Shown here one piece after another: positions 16,679 to 24,524 of a DNA stretch of 64,000 bases. The position numbers and the translations under genes were made by a program. The notes beneath the pieces were generated by a model. That model had not been told where the DNA came from. It saw only the letters and a list, made by a program, of their open reading frames with translations, and did no database searches. Within the stretch, counting starts at the first letter, position 1, and the number at the start of each line of letters is the position of its first letter. Origin of the DNA: Microbacterium stercoris. Lineage in GTDB: Bacteria > Actinomycetota > Actinomycetes > Actinomycetales > Microbacteriaceae. Location: contig NZ_JAGFOA010000003.1 of NCBI RefSeq assembly GCF_017592545.1, forward strand, positions 229,544-293,543, in the 5' to 3' direction.

Positions 16679-17559
16679 TGAAGGTCGCCGCGATCGCGCT
16701 GGCAGCGTCCCTTCTAGCGGTGCCCGCGTACGCCGAGATGGCCCCTCAGCAATGTGGCGAGGAAGCTGTCAAGCTCGGACTGTGTGATGTGACCACTAAC
16801 GGTGATCCCTTTCCCGACGGGGTCACCATCGGCGGGCATCTGCAGCAACTCAACCCGGGGCATCGTCCTGTGCACGCTGGTGGCACCGGGCAGGCAGGCG
16901 ATGGCGCGGGCTCCGGTGGCTCCACGGGGTCCGGTGGCACGGAGACGGGACCCGAGTCGGGCGTGGTGGAGAACCCGAACGGGTCGTTCCGCTGCGGTCG
17001 CGCCTGCCCTCGATTCGAGCCTGATCCCAAGCCCGAGATCAAGGCCGAGTCAGTCGTCCTGCCGTCGGTGGTGACGGTCTCCGACGTCGCCCACTTCTTC
17101 CCCGCCCCACCCGCCGTGCGCACCGAGCCCGACGGAGTGGGTCTGAAGAACCAGCCCTTCAACACCGTCGCCAGCTCCACGGCGCAGACCCGTCACGGGG
17201 AGCTGTTCGGGTTGCCGGTCAGCGTGAGGTTCACCCCGGCGGGGTTCCGGCAGGACTGGGGTGATGGGACGGTCACCGAGACTTCTCACGGCGGAGTGTC
17301 CTGGGAGGCGCTGCGTCAGGCCGCGTTCACCCCCACCGACACCAGTCACGAATACGCGGACAAGGGCACCTATCCGCTCACCATCAGCGCTCTCTACACC
17401 GCCGTGGTCGATTTCGGGGAGCTCGGCACCGTGCCCGTGGAGGGCGTGATCGGCGTGCCGGCCGCCACGCGTGAGATCCGGATCTTCCGCCTCAGCAAGG
17501 CCCTCGTCGCACAAGACTGCCTTAATGCCCCCACTGCACCCGGCTGTCCGGACTCGTAA
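16678..17559 (+). CDS. Secreted protein with PKD-like domain
   Basis: 293 residues with a signal peptide cleaved after AYA (AIALAASLLAVPAYA). A Gly/Ser/Thr-rich linker (GAGSGGSTGSGG) covers about residues 75-95. The C-terminal half has a PKD-like signature (FRQDWGDGTVTE ... TSHEYADKGTYPLTISALYT). Cys pairs at both ends may form disulfides. It is translationally coupled to the lipoprotein gene, so the two may form a surface complex. The role is unknown; PKD domains usually mediate surface contacts. Confidence 0.75.
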   Translation: MKVAAIALAASLLAVPAYAEMAPQQCGEEAVKLGLCDVTTNGDPFPDGVTIGGHLQQLNPGHRPVHAGGTGQAGDGAGSGGSTGSGGTETGPESGVVENPNGSFRCGRACPRFEPDPKPEIKAESVVLPSVVTVSDVAHFFPAPPAVRTEPDGVGLKNQPFNTVASSTAQTRHGELFGLPVSVRFTPAGFRQDWGDGTVTETSHGGVSWEALRQAAFTPTDTSHEYADKGTYPLTISALYTAVVDFGELGTVPVEGVIGVPAATREIRIFRLSKALVAQDCLNAPTAPGCPDS

Positions 17560-17574
17560 CCCGCTCGAGGCGGA

Positions 17575-17614
17575 CTCAGGGCATCTCGACTCGCTTCGCT
17601 CGCTCGATGAGCGG
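17575..17614. repeat. Dispersed palindromic element, direct repeat copy 1
   Basis: CTCAGGGCATCTCGACTCGC followed by TTCGCTCGCTCGATGAGCGG. The same block is repeated at 17643-17686. It belongs to the family of elements at 5111 and 7098. Confidence 0.7.
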
Positions 17615-17642
17615 AGGGGTGCAGCGCGCGAGCCGGCGGCGG

Positions 17643-17686
17643 CTCAGGGCATCTCGACTCGCTTTGCTCGCTCGATGAACGAGCGG
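17643..17686. repeat. Dispersed palindromic element, direct repeat copy 2
   Basis: It is near identical to the copy at 17575-17614, with one C-to-T change and a 4-base insertion (AACG). The pair fills most of the gap between the secreted-protein gene and the RiPP operon promoter. Confidence 0.7.
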
Positions 17687-17741
17687 TGCAGGCGGGCATA
17701 TATGCCGCCGGATGCGGCGCAGCGCCGTCTGGCGTGCGTGC

Positions 17742-17774
17742 TATGGTGACTAAAAGTCAACGGACGATGAGTCA
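17742..17774 (+). promoter_or_regulatory. Promoter and C-box-like operator A, before the RiPP operon
   Basis: The -10 box TATGGT (17742-17747) runs straight into the palindrome TGACT-AAA-AGTC-AACG-GACG-ATG-AGTCA (17747-17774). GGGGG and the first precursor start (17790) follow. Sites at 27791 and 30910 have the same layout. The pattern equals the double operator bound by controller (C) proteins of restriction-modification systems (from memory of C.Esp1396I). I infer control by the XRE protein at 30619-30888. Confidence 0.8.
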
Positions 17775-17789
17775 CATTGGGGGTGTGAA

Positions 17790-17936
17790 ATGGAGAACGA
17801 GATCGCGCTCATCGAGTCGCTGGAGCCGCTGGAGGCGCCGGGCTGGGTGGAATGGGTCGTCGGAATCGGGGCGGGAGCCGTCGCGACCGGTGGTCTGATC
17901 TACGGCAGCGTCGCCCTCGGCGTGGCAATCACCTGA
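17790..17936 (+). CDS. mpaA1: Daptide-type RiPP precursor peptide 1
   Basis: 48 residues; GGGGGTG lies 4 bases before the ATG. The acidic leader (MENEIALIESLEPLEA) is followed by a hydrophobic Gly/Ala/Val-rich core starting about PGWVEWVVGIGAGAVATGG and ending GVAIT. The stop follows directly after the Thr. Daptide precursors end in Thr, which is converted to a dimethylated diamine. Peptide 2 shares the leader motif IESLE-LEA, the block GIGAGA and the last five residues, which separates the conserved leader and end from a variable middle. The cleavage site after LEA is inferred. Confidence 0.88.
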   Translation: MENEIALIESLEPLEAPGWVEWVVGIGAGAVATGGLIYGSVALGVAIT

Positions 17937-17956
17937 GCAGGCTCACGGTGATCCAT

Positions 17957-17977
17957 GCGGCACGACGGACGTGCCGC
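17957..17977 (+). other. Short hairpin between the two precursor genes
   Basis: GCGGCAC, a 7-base loop and GTGCCGC lie between the precursor genes. This may stabilise or process the mRNA; there is no T tract. Confidence 0.4.
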
Positions 17978-18002
17978 TGAGTGCCTCGGGGGGAGGTGAA
18001 CT

Positions 18003-18185
18003 ATGGAGCAGCAGATCACGCGCGACGTGGATGAGGCCTTCGCCGAGATGGTTGCGGGCATCGAGTCGCTCGAGTCGCTCGAGGCGGCGTGGGACTGGGG
18101 ACAGTTCTGGACCGCGTTCGGCATCGGCGCGGGTGCCGCAAGTGCAATCGGCACCGGTATCGGTATCGGCGTCGCCATCACCTGA
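18003..18185 (+). CDS. mpaA2: Daptide-type RiPP precursor peptide 2
   Basis: 60 residues with a strong GGGGGGAGGTG ribosome site. The leader is longer than in peptide 1 and acidic (TRDVDEAFAEMVAGIESLES); a core of about 32 residues begins near AAWDWGQFWTAFGIGAGA and ends IGIGVAIT. Two Trp lie at the core start and the core is rich in Gly, Ala and Ile, as expected of a membrane-active helix. No Cys is present. Shared leader and C-terminal motifs with peptide 1 suggest that both are processed by the same enzymes and may form a two-component bacteriocin (inference). Confidence 0.9.
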   Translation: MEQQITRDVDEAFAEMVAGIESLESLEAAWDWGQFWTAFGIGAGAASAIGTGIGIGVAIT

Positions 18186-18210
18186 CGCCGCGACGTCGCG
18201 ACGCCGTCAG

Positions 18211-18238
18211 CCCGGCCGCGGGTGCCCCCGCGGCCGGG
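18211..18238 (+). terminator. Strong hairpin after the precursor genes, probable attenuator
   Basis: A perfect 12-bp GC stem (CCCGGCCGCGGG and its complement) with loop TGCC sits between the second precursor and the first downstream gene. It lacks a T tract, so partial termination or mRNA end protection is likely. This would give more precursor than enzyme mRNA. Confidence 0.65.
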
Positions 18239-18268
18239 ATCCATCCCTCATCGATCGAGGAGTCAGAA

Positions 18269-18466
18269 GTGAAGACAAAGACTGATCACGCCGCGGTCGC
18301 CGTGTGCCTGGGAGGCTTCGGCATGGCGCTGTGCGCCATCGGCGTCATCCTCCTCGCGACGGACGCGAGTCCGGTGGTCGCGGCCATCGCACTGGCAACG
18401 GGACTTGTGCTGTCGCTCGCAATGGGCGTCGCCCTCGGCCTGGCCGTGCGCCGATCACGGACATGA
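18269..18466 (+). CDS. Small two-helix membrane protein of the RiPP operon
   Basis: 65 residues. GTG start with GAGGAG 6 bases upstream. Two membrane segments (AAVAVCLGGFGMALCAIGVI and VVAAIALATGLVLSLAMGVA) and a basic C-terminus (RRSRT). Its stop overlaps the ATPase start in ATGA. It has no recognised family. Position and size fit an immunity peptide or an exporter subunit (inference). Confidence 0.75.
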   Translation: MKTKTDHAAVAVCLGGFGMALCAIGVILLATDASPVVAAIALATGLVLSLAMGVALGLAVRRSRT

Positions 18467-19176
18467 CCACGTCCGTTCTCGAGGTATCGGACCTCTCGAA
18501 GAGCTACCGGCGGGTCTCCGCGCTCTCTGACGTGTCCTTCACCGTGCAGGCGGGCGAATGCGTCGGGCTGCTCGGCCCGAACGGCGCGGGGAAGACGTCG
18601 CTGCTGTCCTGCCTGGTCGGCGCGCGGATGCCCTCGCGTGGTCGGGTGCGCGTGATGGGCGCCGACCCGGCGGAGATCGGGGCCGCTGGACACCACGTCG
18701 CCTATGTGTTCGATCCGCCCGGCCTGTCCGCTGACTTCACCGCGGTCGACTGCCTCCGATGGGAAGCCAAGGCGCAGGGTCTGCCGCCTTCCGTCGTGGA
18801 TGAGGCAGCCGAGCGCTTCGGAATCGCCGCCTACGCGAAGCGTCGGGTCGGGCGGCTTTCGACGGGCCAGCGTCAACGCGTCGCGCTCGCGGCGGCCCTC
18901 ATCGGGGATCCGGAAGTGCTGATCCTCGATGAGCCGCACAACGGTCTCGACATCGAAGCCGGCCGATGGCTGCGCGATCTCCTGGATGACCGCACGGCCC
19001 GTGGACGCACCACGATCCTCTCGAGCCACCAACTCGACGAACTGCGGCGCATCGTCGAGCGCGTCGTCGTGATCAACCAGACGCTCCGCTACGACGGGCC
19101 GGTGCCGGCTCGCACTGAGGAGTCGCTCGAGGCCTGGTACCTGACCGCCATCGGACGAGAGGCCCAGCCGCGATGA
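18463..19176 (+). CDS. ABC exporter ATPase of the RiPP operon
   Basis: 237 residues. Walker A GPNGAGKT, signature LSTGQRQRVALA, Walker B VLILDEPHNGLD and switch HQ (SSHQLDEL) are all present, although the signature has LSTGQ rather than LSGGQ and the H-loop is intact. It is of the bacitracin/lantibiotic-type export group and works with the permease that overlaps it by 4 bases. The probable role is export of the mature peptides or self-protection. It is part of the tightly packed operon 17790-26874. Confidence 0.92.
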   Translation: MTTSVLEVSDLSKSYRRVSALSDVSFTVQAGECVGLLGPNGAGKTSLLSCLVGARMPSRGRVRVMGADPAEIGAAGHHVAYVFDPPGLSADFTAVDCLRWEAKAQGLPPSVVDEAAERFGIAAYAKRRVGRLSTGQRQRVALAAALIGDPEVLILDEPHNGLDIEAGRWLRDLLDDRTARGRTTILSSHQLDELRRIVERVVVINQTLRYDGPVPARTEESLEAWYLTAIGREAQPR

Positions 19177-19919
19177 GCTTTCTGCACGCCGAGTCCTACC
19201 GGTTCCTGCGCAACGGCCCCTTCGCCTCGCTGATCTTCATCAGCGTCGCACTCAACGCGTTGGCGGCCGTGGGCACGGGCACTATGCTCGAGCCGATCGA
19301 GCACAGCACGGCCGAGCTCGATCAGGAGCTGACCCTTCAACTGGTGCGTATGGGCTTCGCATCGACGCTGTTCGCGATGATCCACGGCGCGCTCTCGGTG
19401 ACGCGCGATTTCGGCAGCGGCGGGATCGTGCGCCAGAAGCTCCTGGCGGGCGGAAGCGTGCGCCTCGTGGCCTCGCGCGCCGTCGTGGTCGCGCCGCAGA
19501 TGGTCGTCTTCGGCGTTCTCGGTCCGGCCGCGGCGATCGTGCCCGCGTTCTTCCTGCTACCGGCGCAGGGCGCCGACTTCGCCTGGTCGGATGACGCGTC
19601 GGTGGTCGTTGTGGGCATCGCCGTCGCGACGATCTTCTCGGGGTACCTCGGGCAGATGGTCGCCTGGCAGTCGCGCAAGTCGCTCATCACCGTCATCGCA
19701 CTCGCCGCGTGGACGATGCTGCTCGAGACCTACATCATCCAGCTGGTGCCCGCCGTGGGACGGTTGCTCCCCGGCGGCCTCGGTCTGGCGATGATGGACG
19801 ACACCTCGACGACGGAGGAGATCCTCCCGATCGGCTGCGGATACCTCGGGTTCGCCGCATGGCTGATCCTGCTCGCCGGTCTCGCAGTCCTGCGACTGCG
19901 CCGCACGGACGCGACGTGA
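19173..19919 (+). CDS. ABC exporter permease of the RiPP operon
   Basis: 248 residues with six hydrophobic segments (ASLIFISVALNALAAVGTG, MVVFGVLGPAAAIVPAFFLL, LITVIALAAWTMLLETYIIQ, and others), an ABC-2 type permease. ATGA overlap with the ATPase and GTGA overlap with the protease gene indicate coupled translation. It would form the membrane part of the exporter with the preceding ATPase. Confidence 0.88.
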   Translation: MSFLHAESYRFLRNGPFASLIFISVALNALAAVGTGTMLEPIEHSTAELDQELTLQLVRMGFASTLFAMIHGALSVTRDFGSGGIVRQKLLAGGSVRLVASRAVVVAPQMVVFGVLGPAAAIVPAFFLLPAQGADFAWSDDASVVVVGIAVATIFSGYLGQMVAWQSRKSLITVIALAAWTMLLETYIIQLVPAVGRLLPGGLGLAMMDDTSTTEEILPIGCGYLGFAAWLILLAGLAVLRLRRTDAT

Positions 19920-21526
19920 TCACAGATGCGCAGGCCCGCGGCGCCGCGTCGCGAGAGTGGCTCGATCGCATCCGGCTGTCCCGCCCTGACAGCGAGGGGC
20001 GGGTGCTGATCTCGACCGCCGCCGGTCCCGTCGCGCGTGTGCCCGGCCTCATCGGCGGGATCCTCCACGCCGTCAAGCGCGACCCTGTCGCGGAGTCCCG
20101 CCTCATCGGCGCGCGCTGCGGTGTCACCGCGGAACAGGTGGAGGCGGCGCTCGGCGCGGTGGCGGCGATGCCGGCGGTCGCGGATGCGCCCGCGCGGCTC
20201 CGGTGGGTGCAGTTCCGCGCGCCGTTCACCGTGCAGTTCACCTTCTTCGACCCATCGCGCGTGATCCGCCCCGACGGGCTGCTGTGCCGCCTCGTGCGTG
20301 TTCGAGGCTTCTGGCCGGTCGTCATCGTGCTCGATCTCGTCGGCGCCGCCGTGGTGGCCATGCACTGGGCGCTTTCCACCAGTCCGCTTCACTCCGGGAT
20401 CTCGATCGCGGGATACGGCTGGCTGATGGTCGGGATGCTCGCGTCGATGTTCGCCCACGAGTTCGGCCACGCCGTTGTGCTCACCGCATATGGCGGTCGC
20501 AGTCCGCGCATGGGATTTATGCTGTTCTACCTCGCGCCGGCATTCTTCTGCGACGTTCGAGACAACTGGTCGATCGCTCGGGAGAAGCGCGTGCGTGTCG
20601 CGCTGGCGGGCGTCGCCGCCCAGGGTGTCATCGCGGCCGTGACCGGAGCGGTGGCTTTCCTCGTCCCGCGTGAGGCGGGTGTGGCGCTCGCCACGGTGGC
20701 GTTCTTCAACGTCGCCTATTGGGCGATCAACCTCATCCCCTTCGTGAAGCTCGACGGCTACGTCGCACTGGCGGGGTATCTCGATCGACCGAACCTCCGC
20801 GACTCGTCGATCGCCGCATTCCGCGCACGCGCCTCGCGCATGCTGCTCGGCGGTCCCCGTGTGGACGACGGCATCACGCGCCGCTGGGTCGCGTTCGGCG
20901 CCGTGTGCTTTCTCTTTCCGTCCGTGCTCGTGATCGGCGTGCTGCTCGCACTCTCCATGAACCTCAGCGCACTCGGCACGGCAGGTGACGGGGTCATCCT
21001 GCTGGCGATCGGAATCCTGGTCGTCTGGACCGCGACGCGCGGGTGGAGCGGTCTGAAATCGTCTTGGAGCGCCGGCCTGTCGCGGTGGCGCGCGGTCGCC
21101 TCCTGGAGCGCCATCGGCGCGGCGGTCGCAGCGATCGCTCTGCTTCTGCCGCTGCCGGTGAACGCCATCGCCGGTGTCTACGTGCGCGACGGCCAGGCAC
21201 AGCTCGCGACGCTGTCCGTCACGCATGTCGGCGAGCTGGCGGGGACGGAGGTCACCGTGCACGAGCCCGGCATGGTGCTCGGACGTCGGATCGGCGTGGC
21301 GACGGTCACGGGAGGGTTCGCCCCCTGCGAGATCCCGCTCTCGGCGGCATTCCCGGTGAGCGGTTCGCCCTACCGGCTCGACGGCTGGTGCGCACCGCTC
21401 GACGCCGCGGTGGTGCGAGCGGTATCGGAGACCCGCGATGACGCGGGGGCCGTGGTGCTTCGCCTGGGCACGCGAGCGCCCGTGCAGTGGGTGGCAGAGA
21501 TCTGGGGCGCTGCGTTCACCTCGTGA
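19916..21526 (+). CDS. mpaP: Daptide-type intramembrane zinc metalloprotease (M50/S2P type), probable leader peptidase
   Basis: 536 residues, about ten hydrophobic segments. Zinc site HEFGH at residues 181-185 inside a membrane segment (WLMVGMLASMFAHEFGHAVV), and the second S2P motif NLIPFVKLDGY with the third ligand Asp near 279. Family members in daptide clusters are named intramembrane metalloproteases and are thought to cut the leader. The N-terminal 130 residues are soluble. The C-terminal 110 residues form a soluble, probably extracytoplasmic beta-rich domain (VYVRDGQAQLATLSVTHVGE). The GTG start overlaps the permease stop. Confidence 0.87.
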   Translation: MITDAQARGAASREWLDRIRLSRPDSEGRVLISTAAGPVARVPGLIGGILHAVKRDPVAESRLIGARCGVTAEQVEAALGAVAAMPAVADAPARLRWVQFRAPFTVQFTFFDPSRVIRPDGLLCRLVRVRGFWPVVIVLDLVGAAVVAMHWALSTSPLHSGISIAGYGWLMVGMLASMFAHEFGHAVVLTAYGGRSPRMGFMLFYLAPAFFCDVRDNWSIAREKRVRVALAGVAAQGVIAAVTGAVAFLVPREAGVALATVAFFNVAYWAINLIPFVKLDGYVALAGYLDRPNLRDSSIAAFRARASRMLLGGPRVDDGITRRWVAFGAVCFLFPSVLVIGVLLALSMNLSALGTAGDGVILLAIGILVVWTATRGWSGLKSSWSAGLSRWRAVASWSAIGAAVAAIALLLPLPVNAIAGVYVRDGQAQLATLSVTHVGELAGTEVTVHEPGMVLGRRIGVATVTGGFAPCEIPLSAAFPVSGSPYRLDGWCAPLDAAVVRAVSETRDDAGAVVLRLGTRAPVQWVAEIWGAAFTS

Positions 21527-21595
21527 AAGGCGCTTTGCACGGTGACCAGGAAGTCAGACCGCGGGCCGAAGGGGCTCGCAGGGGAGGGGAAACAG

Positions 21596-22534
21596 ATGCC
21601 GGAGGCAGCAGAGACAGCCGAGACAGCACGGGCGCGGCGGCTCGACCGCTTGCGTCGCTGGCTCGAGGGTGAACGAGCGGATGCGTCGGCGCGCGACCTC
21701 CTCGTCGAGCCGGGAGCCGACGCGAGCGCGGTGCGCTCCCTCGCGCTCGGCGAGGGTGCCTACGTCTTCGTCGAGGAGGGCGGCGCCGCCCTCCTCGACG
21801 TGCCCGGAGTGCGGGTGGTGGAGTACTCCGGCGTCCTCGAACTGGTCGGCGGAGAGATCTCCCTCGGTGACGGAATGCTCGTGCAGACCGAGAGCTACGC
21901 GACCGCTCCCTATGTGTCGCTGTCGCTGCCGACCGCGCTGTCCGTCGTGGACGACGTCGACCGCGAGGCGCTTCTCGCCGACGTGACCACCACAGAGAAC
22001 ACGAGTCTGCTCCCGCCTCAGCTTCTGCAACCCGTCACCACGCTCGTCGACCAGGCGCGGCTGCTCGCACCTCTCGGGCTGCGCTCCTCGACCGCGAACC
22101 GCCTGCATCTGCGGGCGGACGGAATCCTCACACAGGGGCCGGCTGACGAGACCCCGCTCGGTGACGACTTCACGATTCCGACGACAGGCGAGGTCACCGT
22201 CGACGAGGTGCGCATCGCCCGGTTCGTCGGGGCGGCGAAGGTGGTGCGCGGGCTTCGAGCGAGGCTCGATCACGACGTGCGCCTGGTCGAGTCGGCCCGC
22301 GGATCCGTTCCGCGCCGCGACCCGGTCTTCGTCCTCGCGGCCGCTGACGACACCTATGTCGTCGACGCGCTCTCGGGCGCTCTCAGTCGAGTTCCGGCGG
22401 AGATCGGTGCCCGGGTCACCGCCGCGCTCGCCGCGATCGCCGACGGCGAGAGCATCGATGATTCCACTCGTCGGGTGTTCGACGTGCTGGGCCTTGCCCC
22501 GCTGCTGACCCGCCCGCGAGAGGCGGTCACGTGA
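21596..22534 (+). CDS. mpaC: Probable daptide RiPP-recognition (RRE) protein
   Basis: 312 residues when started at the ATG at 21596, which has GGGAGGGG 6 bases upstream; a GTG at 21542 would add 18 polar residues. I see no catalytic motif and no membrane segment. Known daptide clusters carry an RRE-containing protein that guides the decarboxylase to the leader, and this gene takes that place between protease and methyltransferase. The assignment rests on position and the absence of other motifs, so it is less sure than its neighbours. It could also serve the YcaO, which lacks its own partner protein here. Confidence 0.65.
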   Translation: MPEAAETAETARARRLDRLRRWLEGERADASARDLLVEPGADASAVRSLALGEGAYVFVEEGGAALLDVPGVRVVEYSGVLELVGGEISLGDGMLVQTESYATAPYVSLSLPTALSVVDDVDREALLADVTTTENTSLLPPQLLQPVTTLVDQARLLAPLGLRSSTANRLHLRADGILTQGPADETPLGDDFTIPTTGEVTVDEVRIARFVGAAKVVRGLRARLDHDVRLVESARGSVPRRDPVFVLAAADDTYVVDALSGALSRVPAEIGARVTAALAAIADGESIDDSTRRVFDVLGLAPLLTRPREAVT

Positions 22535-24524
22535 TGCCATCCACCAGCACCGTGCACTCGATGTACGCCGCGCGCGGGGCGGAGCTCTATGACCGCATCG
22601 TCGCCGACGACACGTCGGAGGTGCGCGAGATCATCCGCACCATCGCCCGAGGATCCGACCGTGTCCTCGAGCTGGCCAGCGGATCCGGTCGACTCACCGT
22701 CCCCCTTCTGCGCGTCGCCCGGGACGTGACGGCCGTGGACATCTCGCCCGATCTGACCGCGATGCTCCGCGCGCGCGTCACGGATGATGCGCGACTGCAG
22801 CTGGTCGTCGCCGACATCCTCGCGTGGGACAGCGAGGAGCGCTTCGACAAGGTCGTGCTCGGAACGACGTCGATCAGCCTCTTCGACCGTGCCGACCGTG
22901 CACGGCTGTTCGCGCGAGTGCGTCGCTGGCTGGCGGAGGACGGATCCTTTGTGCTCTCGCTGCGCACCCCGCCGCTCGCGGATGACGGGCAGGCTGTGCA
23001 CGACATCGGCGGAGGGCTGCGGATCCGTGAGGAGATCGACTCCGAGCGAGGCATCCTCTCGACGACCCTCACCGAGGACGGCGATGCGTCCGAGCACACG
23101 GTGCGCACCCACCTGCTCTCTCGGCCGCAGCTCGTTGATGAGCTGCACGCGGCGGGGTTCACGGTGACCGCTCAGCATCCCGTGGGGCTGCGCGGTCACG
23201 ATGACCGCATCGGCGACTACGCCGTGCTCGTCGCCTCGGTGTCATCCCCGTCGGAAGCGGACTCGCCGCCCGTGCGCGGCACATCGGCCTACCTCGAGTT
23301 CTTCCTCCCTCCGAGTCGCTTCGGCGAGATCGAGGCAGACGGTGCGGAGGGTGTGACCGTCTCCTTCTCGGATGGCTCGACCGCGATCGATGCGATCAGC
23401 GGGCTGTGGAACGTCCCGCTCGGCTATGGCAGCCGTGCGATCGCGGATGCCGTGCACCAGGTGAACCTGCAGGCGTCGGCGCTCCCGATCTTTCGGCGCG
23501 GAAGCACCTCAGCCCGGCAGGCCGCAGAGCGCCTGCGCGAGTATGCAGGGGCCGATCGCTACGAGAGCGTGTTCTTCGCCACATCCGGCAGCTCGGCCTT
23601 GGATGCCGTGGTGAAGCTCAGCAGGCAGGTGCAGAAGCTCGTGCATGGTGCGCGGCGGCGGCGTGTGGTCAGCCTCGTGGGCAGCTACCACGGCATCACA
23701 AGCACGGCCATGGCGCTGAGCGGTGCGTACCTCTACCAGGACGTGTACGACGTCGACGAACGGCTTCACATCAAGATTCCGTACGACGACGTCGACGCGC
23801 TGAGACGGGTGGCCCGGCGGTTCGGCGAGGAGATCGCTGCGATCGTGATGGAGCCCGTGCTCGGATCGGGAGCCCTGCCCCTTCCGACCGCCATGCTCCA
23901 CGAAGTGGCGAGACTGCGTGAGCAGCGCGGCTTCCTCGTCGTCGCGGACGAGGTCGCCACCGGCTTCTACCGCACGGGGGTGCGCGTTTCGCGAGCGCTG
24001 AGTGGCCGTTCTCACCGGACCTGCTCGTGCTCAGCAAAGCGCTCACCAACGGCACCTCGGCGGCGTCCGCCGTGCTGCTCGCCTCGTCGGTCGGCGGCGT
24101 GCTTCGGCGTCATGACGACGTGTTCTGGCATGGCGAGACGCAGGCAGGATCGCCCCAGTCGTGCGCGGCGATCCTGGCGACCATCGACGAGCTGGAGAGA
24201 ATCGGCGCGCAGTCGCTCGCCGACTCTCTGTCGACGGTCATGGATGAGGAGCTCAACGCCCTGGCGGGCCTCAGCACGAGGATCGTCGCCTCGGGACGCG
24301 GCCTGATGCGCGCGCTGCACCTCACGCACGCAGACGGTTCGGCCCTTGACGCGTCCGAGGTCTTCGACCTCGTGCGCTCGTGTCTTCGTGACGGCGTGAT
24401 CGTTCAACCCGCGCCGTCCGCCCTGCAGTTCATGCCCGCTCTCATCTTCGATCGAGCACAGCTAGCCGAGGTCTTCGGTCGGGTGCGACCGACCCTCGAG
24501 CGGTTTCTCGCGAGCGCGGCATGA
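22531..24524 (+). CDS. mpaM-mpaD: SAM methyltransferase-class III aminotransferase fusion (MpaM-MpaD type) with a one-base frame break
   Basis: The first frame (22531-24306) encodes a methyltransferase (motif I VLELASGSGRLTVPLL near residue 45, VTAVDISPD) running without stop into a class III aminotransferase at about residue 240. The PLP Asp is in VVADEVATGFYRTG. Homology then jumps to another frame at GGGGG (23976-23980). Read from there, GARFASAEWPFSPDLLVLSK with the PLP Lys, then ALTNGTSAASAVLLASS, continues to 24524. One extra G would restore a protein of about 664 residues. The domains match the enzymes that aminate and dimethylate the decarboxylated Thr in daptides. The break may be a homopolymer sequencing error, a -1 slip on GGG, or a real mutation. 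Confidence 0.8.
23976..23980 (+). other. Frame-break site in the aminotransferase domain (G5 run)
   Basis: In the run ACG GGG GTG the Gly tRNA on GGG could slip back one base onto GGG and continue with GGT GCG CGT, which is the conserved reading. The break falls between the PLP-binding Asp and Lys. Without correction the enzyme would lack its catalytic Lys. Confidence 0.7.

Noticed and set aside
18211..18238. Complete rho-independent terminator ending the precursor transcript
   Set aside because: There is no T tract, and the downstream genes have no promoter that I can see, so read-through is needed.
24027..24524. Distal aminotransferase piece as an independent gene starting at GTG 24027
   Set aside because: It begins inside the PLP-Lys motif, has no ribosome site and lacks half the fold. 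It is the continuation of the broken upstream frame.
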